Source: Peloplasma aerotolerans
GTDB taxonomy: Bacteria; Bacillota_I; Bacilli_A; Acholeplasmatales; Acholeplasmataceae
Direction of reading: 5' to 3'
Length of the DNA: 57,586 nt
Assembly (NCBI RefSeq): GCF_030012175.1
Contig: NZ_JASCXW010000009.1
Span: forward strand, 1 to 57,586
Numbering within the stretch: position 1 is the stretch's first letter; each line of letters opens with the position of its first letter. Below are positions 41,934-51,280 of the stretch, piece after piece. The notes under the pieces are model-generated. The model made no database searches, was not told where the DNA came from, and saw only the letters and a program-made list of their open reading frames with translations. The translations under genes and the position numbers were made by a program.

Positions 41934-42293
41934 CTATGCTTCGTTAACTATTTCATCTTGGTTTTTAATAGGTTTTTCTATAGAAAAGATGTTAATAATG
42001 ACGAGTGGAACGATAACGATTAATGAGACGAAAAAGAGCACACCGCCAATCAACATTGCTACTGTTGAAATCACTAACCATATTTTAAGTTTAGATAAAT
42101 ATCCCAACCATTGTGTTGCAACAGCAAAAAATATCAAAACGCCGTGGATAAAAACAAGTGCGAAATAAAGTGCCGCTAAAACAGCAAAGTTTTCAAGTTT
42201 CACAATTTCAATTAAGTAGTAGGGAATAGACACCATAAAATACAAAGTTAACATCAATGTATTAATGAATAACCATTTTCTTTTTTTCGTCAT
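41934..42293 (-). CDS. Hypothetical small membrane protein with four helices
   Basis: A 119-residue protein consisting almost entirely of four hydrophobic segments (about residues 8-28, 35-58, 66-85, 86-106), with a basic MTKKRKW start and an acidic tail. I recognise no family. ATG follows AGGAGGTCATC. It lies just downstream of the pyruvate kinase gene and its terminator on the same strand. Confidence 0.65.
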   Translation of the reverse strand: MTKKRKWLFINTLMLTLYFMVSIPYYLIEIVKLENFAVLAALYFALVFIHGVLIFFAVATQWLGYLSKLKIWLVISTVAMLIGGVLFFVSLIVIVPLVIINIFSIEKPIKNQDEIVNEA

Positions 42294-42313
42294 TTGATGA
42301 CCTCCTATGAATA

Positions 42314-42345
42314 AAATAATCTCGCTAAAACAGCGAGATTATTAA
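42314..42345 (-). terminator. Terminator of the pyruvate kinase gene
   Basis: AATAATCTCGCT pairs with AGCGAGATTATT around AAAAC, a 12-bp stem. It lies between the pyruvate kinase stop (42353) and the next gene downstream. Confidence 0.7.
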
Positions 42346-42352
42346 TTGTACT

Positions 42353-43771
42353 TTAAGGAATATCAATAATTCTTAATGTATTGGTTGAACCATGTTTTTG
42401 TGCCCATCCAGAAGTAATAATGATTGTTGATCCAGAACTAAATCCAAAATCTTTTGCTACTTCAACAGCAACCTTATCATAGACTGCATAATCTGTAACA
42501 TTTTGACGTAGTGCGGAAAAAACTCCCCAATAATAGGTCAATTTTTGACATGTCTCAATACTATCAGTAACCGCAATAATCGGTACAGATGGTCTAAATT
42601 TACACATACGTCTAGCTGTACCACCTGTTTCAGTAAATGCAATGATGACATCCACTTTATTAAGTGATAAAGCTGTTTGGCTAACTGCGATACCTATTGC
42701 ATCATTAATGGTTTGATGACTTGATGCTATTGCGTTAGCTAGCTTATCTTTATAATTAATACTATCTTCTATCGCTTTAGCAATCGTATCCATAACAAGA
42801 ACTGCTTCTATTGGATATTCACCTGCAGCTGATTCACCTGATAACATAATTGCATCAGACCCATCTAAAATAGCGTTTGCAACATCTGAAGCTTCTGCAC
42901 GCGTTGGTCTTGGTGAATACATCATCGATTCAAGCATATGAGTTGCTGTAATAACTGGTTTACCCATTTCGTTAGCTTTTGCGATGATTCTTTTTTGGTA
43001 AATCGGGACTAATGATGTAGATACTTCAACACCTAAATCACCACGAGCTACCATAACACCATCAGATACACTCAATATTGATTCTAAATTATCAACACCT
43101 TCTTGGTTTTCAATTTTAGCTATCAACTCAATATTTTCTTTACCAACCTTTTTAAGGATTTCTCTAATTTCTAAGACATCTTCTTTTCTTCTAACAAAGG
43201 AAAGTGCGATCATATCAACATTTTTATTTGCTGAGAATACAATATCCTCATAATCTTTTTCAGAAACAAAGGGCATAGACAATATGACATTGGGTACATT
43301 AACACCTTTTTTGGTTTTAATACTACCTGAGTTATTGACTTCACATAGTAAAACATCTTTAGTAGCTTCAAGAACAGTAAGTTTCATTTTACCATCATCA
43401 ATTAATAAATAATCACCAATTTTGATATCATTGTATAGTTCTATGCAATCGACATGGAATCTTTCTCTATTACCGAGAATAGGCTTTTTATGGACTTCAA
43501 CTCGATCACCTTTTTTAAATGTTGCGATATCATTTTCAAATTTACCGGTTCTTATTTCTGGTCCTTTAGTGTCTGCCAAAACACCAATAAAGCGATTTTT
43601 CTTTTTAGCTATTCTACGAATCATGTCCATTCTATTTGAATGCTCAGTTTGATCTGCATGAGAAAAATTAAGTCGTGCAACATTCATACCAGCATCAATC
43701 ATTTTTTCAATCATTTCTTCGTTGTCTATTGCAGGACCTATCGTACAAATGATTTTCGTTTTTCTTTTCAT
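42353..43771 (-). CDS. pyk: Pyruvate kinase
   Basis: A 472-residue glycolytic enzyme converting phosphoenolpyruvate and ADP to pyruvate and ATP. It begins MKRKTKIICTIGPAIDN, has the NVARLNFSHAD motif, the metal/PEP site IAKIENQEGVDNL, MVARGDLGVEV, and the active-site signature ATHMLESM with PTRAEASDVANA. The C-terminal allosteric domain is present (TGGTARRMCKFRPSVPI). The ATG at 43771 follows AGGAGGCATAT. The extra C-terminal PEP-utiliser domain of bacillar enzymes is absent. Confidence 0.96.
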   Translation of the reverse strand: MKRKTKIICTIGPAIDNEEMIEKMIDAGMNVARLNFSHADQTEHSNRMDMIRRIAKKKNRFIGVLADTKGPEIRTGKFENDIATFKKGDRVEVHKKPILGNRERFHVDCIELYNDIKIGDYLLIDDGKMKLTVLEATKDVLLCEVNNSGSIKTKKGVNVPNVILSMPFVSEKDYEDIVFSANKNVDMIALSFVRRKEDVLEIREILKKVGKENIELIAKIENQEGVDNLESILSVSDGVMVARGDLGVEVSTSLVPIYQKRIIAKANEMGKPVITATHMLESMMYSPRPTRAEASDVANAILDGSDAIMLSGESAAGEYPIEAVLVMDTIAKAIEDSINYKDKLANAIASSHQTINDAIGIAVSQTALSLNKVDVIIAFTETGGTARRMCKFRPSVPIIAVTDSIETCQKLTYYWGVFSALRQNVTDYAVYDKVAVEVAKDFGFSSGSTIIITSGWAQKHGSTNTLRIIDIP

Positions 43772-43875
43772 ATATGCCTCCTTATTCCTACTATATCTAT
43801 TATACATGAATCATAAGGACATTTCTATAAAGAATCATTGTTAGAAAACGATTTCATTAAAAATCACATATTTAA

Positions 43876-43916
43876 AAAAGGCATAGTGTCTATCATAATA
43901 GACTCCTAGCCTTTAC
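43876..43916 (-). terminator. Terminator of the GGDEF-HD-GYP gene
   Basis: GGCATAGTGTCTAT (43880-43893) pairs with ATAGACTCCTAGCC (43898-43911) with few mismatches, and U6 follows on the minus strand. It lies 8 nt beyond the stop. Confidence 0.75.
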
Positions 43917-43924
43917 ATGAATTT

Positions 43925-45937
43925 TTAAATGCTCTTCGACTCACCGAAAATTTCGATAAACATTCCACCAATTTTAGGATCAAATTGTTTGCCTAGATTA
44001 ATCCTTATTTCTTCAATAGCTTCTTGATGTGTTAATGGCTTACGATATGGTCTTTCTGAAATCATTGCATCGTATGAATCAGCTATTGAAATTATTCTAG
44101 CTCTAATCGGTATATCTTCTCCCATAAGACCTCTTGGGTAACCTTTACCATCAAATCTTTCATGGTGAGAGAGTATATCTTGGGCAATTTCTGCATACTC
44201 TGGTGTAGCAGCCAATATTCTATAACCAATTTCTGGATGTTTCTTAATTGCATCCCATTCTCGCTCATCTAGTTTTCCAGGTTTATTTAAAATGGCTTCA
44301 TCAATTGCTATTTTACCAATATCGTGTAAATTACTAATCGCTTTTAGCATATTGATTTCATCGCTGTTCATGCCTAATTGTTTACCTATTTTAATACATA
44401 TTTTGGAAACTCTTTCAGAGTGTTTTTCTTCTCTTGGGTTTTTCTCATGTAATGTTTTAAGAATAGTCTTAATCGTCTCGTTTCGATGAGATGCAACTTC
44501 AAATAATTTATGTGTATACATATCATCTTCAGCTAATTTGATAATGTCACCAACAATTTCTTCATTTTCTTTTGTTGCTAAACCAAATGATACAGAAATT
44601 GACATATCATGAATGCGACTACTTTCTATACTAGTTTTGGCTTCTTGAATGAGACTAAGTGCTTTTTCTCTAGACGTGTTAGGTAATAAGATAACAAACT
44701 CATCTCCACCAACACGTGCAACTTTATTCTCATTTTTAAATACTTTAACTAAATCATCAGACACTTTACATAACAACAAATCGCCTGCATCATGCCCAAA
44801 TGCATCATTCATTATTTTTAAGCCATTAATATCAGCTATTGCGATAGATAGTGGATAAAATTCATCTCGATCTAGTCGAGCTACTTCTTCACTGTAATAT
44901 CTTCTATTATAAAGATTAGTTAATGGATCTCGATAACTTAAGTACAAGATGGATTGTTCATATCTTTTTCTCTCAGAAATATCTTGAGAGAATACTGTTA
45001 CGCCTATTATAACTCCAAGATCATCAATAATTGGTGCATAGTGTTCTTCTAAAAATTTTCCTTTTACGGATTCAACTTCAGCAATTATCGTTCTAGCATT
45101 GCCTAATAGTGCTCGATCTATGGATGCTTGAATACGATTTCTCATATGTGGGTGTGTAATATAATCTAAGTAATATGTGCCTTCTTTGATGTTTTTACCA
45201 TAGTATTCTTTCATAGATACAGCATGATACTCATTAAATGATAGATATTTATAGTCTTTATCTAGAGCGAAAACTTCCATAGCCTTTGTAGCATCAATGC
45301 TTGCTTGAAGCAATAATTGTTGTTTTTTAACTTTTTGTTGAGAAGAAATTCTTTCTTTCTGGTTAGTTACGATTTTGGCTAGCAATACGGTAACTAATGG
45401 GAAGAATACAAGAAATGGAATGGAAGTGTTTTTGATAACTTCAAGTGAGGTTGGCCAAGGTATCGCAAAAAAACATATTAATACAACAACATGTACAATG
45501 AGTCCAAATATATAATATTCTAAAGATTGTCTTAATCTAGGGAATAGTAACTTGATTTTATGCCAATACAAACCTATCAGTGATGTCGTTATAATGGTAA
45601 GGACACCAGCATATACACCAGAACCCCCAAGTGACAATCTAAATATAATGCCTATCAGTGCAGCAATTCCGGTTGTGATGCCACCAAAAAATAGTCCTGT
45701 TACACTAAAAAGAACACTTCTGGTATCAAATATCAATCCAACAGAGTGTGTCCACGGGTTCAACATAATTAAAATTGATATACCACCAATGGCTACACCA
45801 AGAAAAAGTTTTTTTATTAATTTGTTTGTACTTTGATCAATATTTGTTGCTGCATACACAAATCCTAACCCAAACAAAAGAATAGCATTGTTGAGTAAGT
45901 CAGTAAAAATTAGCAAAAATTCTTGAAGAAAACCCAT
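43925..45937 (-). CDS. Membrane GGDEF and HD-GYP cyclic-di-GMP protein with PAS domain
   Basis: A 670-residue sensor protein: six or so N-terminal membrane helices of the 5TMR-LYT type (PWTHSVGLIFDTRSVLFSVTGLFFGG), a PAS domain (about 210-325), a GGDEF domain (RVGGDEFVILL) and a C-terminal HD-GYP domain with NLHDIGKIAID and HHERFDGKGYPRG. By family the GGDEF makes c-di-GMP and the HD-GYP degrades it. The 5TMR-LYT sensor is better known from histidine kinases such as LytS. It is a single-gene unit. Confidence 0.9.
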   Translation of the reverse strand: MGFLQEFLLIFTDLLNNAILLFGLGFVYAATNIDQSTNKLIKKLFLGVAIGGISILIMLNPWTHSVGLIFDTRSVLFSVTGLFFGGITTGIAALIGIIFRLSLGGSGVYAGVLTIITTSLIGLYWHKIKLLFPRLRQSLEYYIFGLIVHVVVLICFFAIPWPTSLEVIKNTSIPFLVFFPLVTVLLAKIVTNQKERISSQQKVKKQQLLLQASIDATKAMEVFALDKDYKYLSFNEYHAVSMKEYYGKNIKEGTYYLDYITHPHMRNRIQASIDRALLGNARTIIAEVESVKGKFLEEHYAPIIDDLGVIIGVTVFSQDISERKRYEQSILYLSYRDPLTNLYNRRYYSEEVARLDRDEFYPLSIAIADINGLKIMNDAFGHDAGDLLLCKVSDDLVKVFKNENKVARVGGDEFVILLPNTSREKALSLIQEAKTSIESSRIHDMSISVSFGLATKENEEIVGDIIKLAEDDMYTHKLFEVASHRNETIKTILKTLHEKNPREEKHSERVSKICIKIGKQLGMNSDEINMLKAISNLHDIGKIAIDEAILNKPGKLDEREWDAIKKHPEIGYRILAATPEYAEIAQDILSHHERFDGKGYPRGLMGEDIPIRARIISIADSYDAMISERPYRKPLTHQEAIEEIRINLGKQFDPKIGGMFIEIFGESKSI

Positions 45938-46091
45938 AATTAATCTCCTGACTTGATTATTTTTCTTACATCACTAAGTCGTGTTAAGGATGAATGAATA
46001 TTTTTCAAATTTATTTCATAATTCCATTATAAATGAAATACACCTTATTTTAAACAATAAATTTAATTTAACTTAATTTTTTTGGTTTAAG

Positions 46092-46115
46092 AAAAAACAC
46101 CATTCGGTGTTTCTT
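46092..46115 (-). terminator. Terminator downstream of the SPFH gene
   Basis: AACACC (46096-46101) pairs with GGTGTT (46106-46111), with U6 on the minus strand. It lies about 80 nt beyond the SPFH stop. Confidence 0.55.
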
Positions 46116-46189
46116 CCTAAAACAATGGGAATTTATGATTTAACCATAGTTAAGAGGTCTAATGGTTTTCATCTACATGCATGATTTGA

Positions 46190-46699
46190 CTACATCATGG
46201 TTGGTATTTCTGTTGCCATTAATAAATCCAAATCAACAAATTCAATTCCCCACTCCAATTCTCTCTCTCGAATTGCCCCCTTGATTCTTGTGACTAACGC
46301 AACTTTTTGTTGTGATATATTTGCTGTTCCAAAGTTGCTTATGAATCCTTTAGTCACTTCAATAATTAGTTTCTGCATGAATTGGTCCACATTTTGCTCG
46401 TGAAAGTCTTTTTCATCAATGATTTTATATTGTACTTGGAGACTGAGAGATAGTCTCGGATCATGGTCAATATTAATAATTTCACGATTCATGTTTAAAT
46501 ATCGATTGACATCATAGACAACCATTCTATCTACGAATGGTATTAAAAAGTGAAACCCTGGGGTAATTGGTTTGTAATAAACACCGAATCTTTCTACTAA
46601 CCCAGTTTTGGTAGTTGGTATCACTTTTATTCTAGTCAAAAGAAAGACCAGTAAAAATGTAAATGAAAGCAAACTAATTACATAAATGTATTCAAACAT
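46190..46699 (-). CDS. SPFH/Band 7 (stomatin/prohibitin-like) protein, short
   Basis: A 169-residue protein with one N-terminal transmembrane segment (residues 1-22) and a Band 7 domain: TTKTGLVERFGVYYKPITPGFHF, MVVYDVNRYLNM and a LSLQVQYKIIDEKDFHEQNVD stretch follow the paraslipin/stomatin pattern. Family proteins organise membrane microdomains and oligomerise through a C-terminal coiled coil. That coiled coil is missing: the frame stops soon after the core, about 100-150 residues short, so it may be truncated. ATG at 46699 follows GGAGGACTACTA. Confidence 0.75.
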   Translation of the reverse strand: MFEYIYVISLLSFTFLLVFLLTRIKVIPTTKTGLVERFGVYYKPITPGFHFLIPFVDRMVVYDVNRYLNMNREIINIDHDPRLSLSLQVQYKIIDEKDFHEQNVDQFMQKLIIEVTKGFISNFGTANISQQKVALVTRIKGAIRERELEWGIEFVDLDLLMATEIPTMM

Positions 46700-46974
46700 T
46701 AGTAGTCCTCCTTTATATTTTAGGATTTTAGAGCCAATATACACTACCTGTGATACACTTTTACCACCGTTTTTGCAATAAAAACAGGGCGTATATGTCC
46801 TATTCGTACAAATAATTCGGTTTTTTCCCAATTTTTACTACAGTTTGTGATGGAAAGTGTAGAATGGTGAAAATAATAGTTGTTACAATCAAAATGAATG
46901 CCTTTCAGTCAGGTTTTTAGATTTATACTGACAAATGAATATGTTATAATATATTCATAAGATAAGGAGTTACT

Positions 46975-48810
46975 ATGAAACAAACGATTTATCATACATA
47001 CCATAGTTTGACCTACAATCTAAGAACTTTGATCTATTTTGAAGCTTTATATCGTGTTCTAGGATTACTGATTATCTTCCCTGTGGCGAGATTTCTTTTT
47101 TACTATTCTGTTAGATTAACAGGGCATGCATATATTACGAATCAACTCTTTTTCACTTATATATTTAACCCATCAACCATTATGATATTGCTATTTTTAG
47201 TGGTTCTCTTATCTATATATCTTGTGATTGAAATGATATTTCTATCATTGATCTATGATTTTGGTTACCACGATAAATCAATTAGTTTTAGAGATTTAAT
47301 CATCCTTGGGTTTAAAAAAAGCTATTTTACATTAAAAAAATATCACATCTTTATTATCATGCCTGCATTCTTACTCTTTTTTACAGTTCAACTTATTCAT
47401 TTTGTAGGTATCTATTCAACGATCTCTTTACCAAATCAAATTGTTTATCAATTAAATCAAATGGCTTTACTAAAATGGTCAATATTTTTTGTTGGTGCGA
47501 TGCTTGTTGTTTTGTTTTTCGAAACAAGTTTAAGTTTGAACTTATATACATTAGACCAGTTATCCTTTAAAAATGCGTATAAACAAAGTAGGTCCTTGCT
47601 GAAAAAACAAAGACTTAAGATGATTTTTGAGTTCATTCTTGTTAACGTATTACTTAATATTTTCTTTTATAGTGTGTATTTACTCATTATCTTGCTAATA
47701 GGTTTGTTTGTCTGGATTACTAGAGACCAATCCTATGTTTTAGGTGTACTATTAACACTTATGTATTCGATTTATGCTGTCATAGGATTAATTGCAGGTT
47801 CCTTCTTGATTCCAATTAATTATGCTTTATTATCAACATGGTATTATCAACATAAAGAACGCTTAGGATTAGCCACAAAAAGTATCCGTTTAACGAACAA
47901 AGAAAGAAAAGCGTTTAGTTTTAAAACATTAAAACGTGTATCATTTGGTTTACTTGTTGTATTATTTGCACTCAATATAACCAGTGTTGTTTCAATCATT
48001 AGACAGGATCGTGTACAAATTGAGCTATTTAATTATGCTCAAATTGTTGCTCATCGTGGTGCATCATGGGATGCTCCTGAAAACACATTAGCTGCCTTAG
48101 AGTTGGCTATCGAACAAGGAAGCGATGCAGTAGAATTTGATGTACGTGAAACGAATGATCGTTTTCCAGTCTTAATACATGATGCAACAACCGGTAGAAC
48201 AACAGATGATTTATTAAACCGTAATGTGAGTTCATTAACGCTTTCTCAAATCAAAGATTTAGATGCTGGACGATGGTTTTCTGAAGACTTTAGAGGTGAA
48301 AAAATCCCTACTTTGGAAGAAGCTTTCGAACTGATTGCTGGTAGAACAAGAGCGTTTGTTGAGTTAAAAGTCGTCAGTTTAACTCTTGAGAGTCAAACAG
48401 TTAGAATAATCGAATCCTATAACATGGTTGAAAACTCTGTGATTCTATCATTTAACCGAGATCAATTACGAAGAATCAAAGAATTGAATCCAAACTTACA
48501 AACATTATTGTTGGTTCCTGTATTTTATGGAGATATCAACGTGATGTTAAATTATCAAGATATCGATTATTATGGGTTTTCAAGAGATATTATTTCACAA
48601 AATCCTCATTTTGTAGAACTCGCACATCAAAAAGGAAAATCCGTCTATGTTTGGACAGTCAATAGTGAACAAAATTTACAAGAAGCTGTGTTAAACGATG
48701 TTGATGGTATTATTACTGACCGACCTGTATTAGCAAGAGAAATAGCATATGCTAAAAATACTTCTACTGTTTTGCAAGATTTTTTAAAGCAATTTTTAAA
48801 TCGAGGTTAG
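46975..48810 (+). CDS. Glycerophosphodiester phosphodiesterase with membrane domain
   Basis: A 611-residue protein. The N-terminal 330 residues form about eight membrane helices of the GPDPase_memb type. The C-terminal GDPD barrel opens with IVAHRGASWDAPENTLAALE and carries EFDVRETNDRFPVLIHDAT, which hold the His, Glu and Asp metal and catalytic residues. It hydrolyses glycerophosphodiesters, probably during phospholipid or lipoteichoic/glycolipid turnover. A TATAAT-like element and AAGGAG precede the ATG, and a strong terminator follows. Confidence 0.9.
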   Translation: MKQTIYHTYHSLTYNLRTLIYFEALYRVLGLLIIFPVARFLFYYSVRLTGHAYITNQLFFTYIFNPSTIMILLFLVVLLSIYLVIEMIFLSLIYDFGYHDKSISFRDLIILGFKKSYFTLKKYHIFIIMPAFLLFFTVQLIHFVGIYSTISLPNQIVYQLNQMALLKWSIFFVGAMLVVLFFETSLSLNLYTLDQLSFKNAYKQSRSLLKKQRLKMIFEFILVNVLLNIFFYSVYLLIILLIGLFVWITRDQSYVLGVLLTLMYSIYAVIGLIAGSFLIPINYALLSTWYYQHKERLGLATKSIRLTNKERKAFSFKTLKRVSFGLLVVLFALNITSVVSIIRQDRVQIELFNYAQIVAHRGASWDAPENTLAALELAIEQGSDAVEFDVRETNDRFPVLIHDATTGRTTDDLLNRNVSSLTLSQIKDLDAGRWFSEDFRGEKIPTLEEAFELIAGRTRAFVELKVVSLTLESQTVRIIESYNMVENSVILSFNRDQLRRIKELNPNLQTLLLVPVFYGDINVMLNYQDIDYYGFSRDIISQNPHFVELAHQKGKSVYVWTVNSEQNLQEAVLNDVDGIITDRPVLAREIAYAKNTSTVLQDFLKQFLNRG

Positions 48811-48812
48811 AT

Positions 48813-48841
48813 AAAGACTCAAATCGAGTCTTTATTTTTTT
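48813..48841 (+). terminator. Terminator of the GDPD gene
   Basis: AAAGACTC (48813-48820) pairs with GAGTCTTT (48826-48833), followed by T7. Confidence 0.8.
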
Positions 48842-48845
48842 GCAT

Positions 48846-48868
48846 AAAAAAAATCCTAGAAACTAGGA
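48846..48868 (-). terminator. Terminator of the tRNA cluster
   Basis: TCCTAG (48854-48859) and CTAGGA (48863-48868) form a 6-bp stem, with U8 on the minus strand. It lies directly downstream of tRNA-Gly. Confidence 0.7.
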
Positions 48869-48880
48869 TAATCAACCAAA

Positions 48881-48954
48881 TGGAGCGGGTGATGAGAATC
48901 GAACTCACGTCAACAGCTTGGAAGGCTGTGGTTCTACCATTAAACTACACCCGC
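48881..48954 (-). tRNA. tRNA-Gly (TCC)
   Basis: A 74-nt cloverleaf with encoded CCA. Acceptor GCGGGTG pairs with CACCCGC; anticodon loop CTTCCAA gives TCC; T-loop TTCGATT. It is the last of four tRNAs on the minus strand. Confidence 0.95.
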
Positions 48955-48962
48955 GATATAAA

Positions 48963-49039
48963 TGGTCGGGAAGACAGGATTTGAACCTGCGACCTCCTGG
49001 TCCCAAACCAGGCGCTCTACCAAGCTAAGCTACTTCCCG
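48963..49039 (-). tRNA. tRNA-Pro (TGG)
   Basis: A 77-nt cloverleaf with encoded CCA. Acceptor CGGGAAG pairs with CTTCCCG; the anticodon stem CCTGG-TTTGGGA-CCAGG gives TGG. Confidence 0.95.
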
Positions 49040-49043
49040 AACA

Positions 49044-49120
49044 TGGCGTACCCAAGAGGACTTGAACCCCCAACCTTTTGATCCGTAGTCAAACGCTCTA
49101 TCCAGTTGAGCTATGGGTAC
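49044..49120 (-). tRNA. tRNA-Arg (ACG)
   Basis: A 77-nt cloverleaf with encoded CCA. Acceptor GTACCCA pairs with TGGGTAC; the anticodon stem TTTGA-CTACGGA-TCAAA gives ACG, whose first base is normally edited to inosine by TadA. Confidence 0.95.
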
Positions 49121-49179
49121 TACTCTTGAGTTACATTTAAACTCGTATGATATAACTTGCGCTTTAGTAAAAAAATGTG

Positions 49180-49255
49180 TGGTGACCCGTACGGGATTCG
49201 AACCCGTGAGTGCATGCGTGAAAGGCATGTGAGTTAACCGTTTCTCCAACGGGCC
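49180..49255 (-). tRNA. tRNA-Glu (TTC)
   Basis: A 76-nt cloverleaf with encoded CCA. Anticodon stem CATGC-CTTTCAC-GCATG gives TTC. It is the first tRNA of the cluster, just after the promoter at 49276-49303. Confidence 0.95.
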
Positions 49256-49275
49256 AAAGTGCAAGCGCATATATA

Positions 49276-49303
49276 ATTATACCAATTAATCACAAATTGT
49301 CAA
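49276..49303 (-). promoter_or_regulatory. tRNA cluster promoter
   Basis: On the minus strand, TTGACA (49303-49298), a 16-bp spacer and TATAAT (49281-49276), about 20 nt before tRNA-Glu. Confidence 0.75.
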
Positions 49304-49368
49304 GACAAAAAAACAGGTTTTTCACTTCTTTTTTTTAATCGGTATAAATACTTTATACTTTGATGCAC

Positions 49369-50700
49369 TTAGACCGTATTTTCTAAATAACCACTCTTGG
49401 CTTCCCATTTTCTTGATTGCCATCTTAGATACATAAATGATGCTCTGGTTAGTTCATCTATTGTGTAAGCTAAATAGATACCAAATAAACCTAATCCTAG
49501 GTGAATTCCGAAGAGATATGCAAACGTAACCGCGATACCAAACATACTGATAATGGCCATAATAAGCGGAAACGAGGTGTCTCCGGCTGAGCGTAGCGCT
49601 TGGATTAATATCAGGTTAATACTACGAGCAAATTCTAGCAAAATAGCTAACCATAAGATTCTTCTAACTGTTGTTATGATGATGGTGTTTTGGGTGAAAA
49701 GCTGGATAATAAAGCCAGAAGAAAGGTTAACAACTAGCGTCATTGCTGTTACAATCAAGAAACTTCTAACTAATGTTTTTAATGTTTCTTTATGTGCTTT
49801 TTCGTAATTTTTTTCACCAATATAATAACCTGTCATGACTGCATTAGCAGATGCAAACGCCAAACTAAAAACATAGATGTAGGTTAATATCGTATTCACA
49901 TAGGTTCTGGCTGTTGTAAAATCAGGACCTAAGCTATTGATCATACTTAAAATAATACCTTGCATAATTGTATATGTCCAGCTTTCAGCTGCACTTGGTA
50001 AACCTATTTTAAGGATTTGTTTAATACTAATAAGATTTAATCGGATATCTGGAATTCTAAACTTAAGAACTTTAAATAATAAAGTCACATAAACTAGCAT
50101 CATTAAACTTCTTACACCAAGTGTTGAGATTGCTGCACCATATACGCCTAATCTTGGGAAACCTAGATAACCATTAATCAATACAAAGTTACCTATAATA
50201 TTTAATACATTCCCTACAATAACAACTATAGTTATATATTTTGCAAATCCATAACTTCTTAAAGAGGCAGTTATAACGTTTGATACCGATACGAAGAACA
50301 ATGACATTGCTATAACTGTTAAATAAGTCTTAGAGTTTTCAAACAATTCTACTTTCGTGTTAACTAGATTTAACAAAAAATCAGCAGATAATATAAGTGA
50401 TGTTGCTAAAAAGAATCCTATAATAAAGTTTATAATTAAACCACTACCGATAACGCGTCTAGCGACATCGTTTTTATTTGCACCAAGATATTGTGAAACT
50501 AAAACAGCAACCCCATTAGCTACAACGAGTAATAGGACTGCAAACATATTAATCAGTGTTGCGGAATTACCTACCGCACCTACTGCATAATCGCTAAAGT
50601 TACTTAGCATGATGGTATCTACAGTACCCATCAACATAAAAAACAGTAGCTCTATAAATGTTGGCCAAAATAGCGCTTTAAAACTTCTTTTTGATTTCAT
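49369..50700 (-). CDS. MATE family efflux transporter (second)
   Basis: A 443-residue, 12-helix antiporter. N-terminal FLMLGTVDTIMLSNFSDYAVGAVGNS-like pattern (in pieces LLFFMLMGTVDTIMLSNF) and ANGVAVLVSQYLGANK identify the MATE fold. It belongs to a somewhat different branch from the protein at 40487-41857, the branch often annotated as putative efflux or polysaccharide-related. The exported substrate is unknown. The gene is not tightly coupled to its neighbours. Confidence 0.9.
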   Translation of the reverse strand: MKSKRSFKALFWPTFIELLFFMLMGTVDTIMLSNFSDYAVGAVGNSATLINMFAVLLLVVANGVAVLVSQYLGANKNDVARRVIGSGLIINFIIGFFLATSLILSADFLLNLVNTKVELFENSKTYLTVIAMSLFFVSVSNVITASLRSYGFAKYITIVVIVGNVLNIIGNFVLINGYLGFPRLGVYGAAISTLGVRSLMMLVYVTLLFKVLKFRIPDIRLNLISIKQILKIGLPSAAESWTYTIMQGIILSMINSLGPDFTTARTYVNTILTYIYVFSLAFASANAVMTGYYIGEKNYEKAHKETLKTLVRSFLIVTAMTLVVNLSSGFIIQLFTQNTIIITTVRRILWLAILLEFARSINLILIQALRSAGDTSFPLIMAIISMFGIAVTFAYLFGIHLGLGLFGIYLAYTIDELTRASFMYLRWQSRKWEAKSGYLENTV

Positions 50701-50730
50701 CTTACCTCATGTATGAATATCTTCTTGTTT

Positions 50731-51279
50731 TTAAAATAATATACTGTTTAACAAAGTTTTTGCTTGTTCATCTCCAAGACAATAACTTACGATTTCAAAA
50801 GCAAACTCATAAACAGCTCCTGCACCACGTGCAGTTACTATATTACGGTCTCTAACAGCTTTTAAGCTTGGTAGATAAATACCTTTTGGCATATCAACTT
50901 CACTACCTGTATATGCTGTAAACGATCTTCCATTTAATAATCCTGCTTGACCTAAAAAGCGAGGTCCAGCACAAATAGCCGCAACCAATTTTTGATTTTG
51001 ATCGAAATACTTCACTAATTCTTTGATATGAACATCGTGATCGACAACTTGTGCGACATATTTACCACCAGGAATAACAACAAAATCATATTCATTAAAA
51101 TGAACATCTCTGGCAAAAGCATCCGCTTTTACTTGTAATCCAAATGCTGTAACAATATCCAATGTGTTTTCAAATGTGATTGTTACAACTTCTAGACCAG
51201 CTCTTTTTAATAAAGCTCTCGTTGTTAGTGCTTCTCCATCTTCAACATTATGGCTTAATACTAATAATCCTTTTTTCAT
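50731..51279 (-). CDS. DJ-1/PfpI family protein
   Basis: A 182-residue DJ-1/PfpI-fold protein. The nucleophile elbow AAICAGPRFLG carries the conserved Cys near residue 98; the acidic position is in HNVEDGEALTT (Glu), and YDFVVIPGG is typical of the family. Members act as glyoxalases, deglycases or chaperones. The ATG at 51279 overlaps the end of mtnN, with AGAGGTAAATAA upstream. It is the last gene of a four-gene unit. Confidence 0.87.
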   Translation of the reverse strand: MKKGLLVLSHNVEDGEALTTRALLKRAGLEVVTITFENTLDIVTAFGLQVKADAFARDVHFNEYDFVVIPGGKYVAQVVDHDVHIKELVKYFDQNQKLVAAICAGPRFLGQAGLLNGRSFTAYTGSEVDMPKGIYLPSLKAVRDRNIVTARGAGAVYEFAFEIVSYCLGDEQAKTLLNSILF

Positions 51280-51280
51280 G

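Noticed and set aside
46158-46172. 15-base identity (TCTAATGGTTTTCAT) between the SPFH 3' flank and the loop of the IS605-type hairpin at 40-54
   Set aside because: In an AT-rich 57-kb window roughly one such 15-mer match is expected by chance, and no stem or TTCAC boundary surrounds the second copy.
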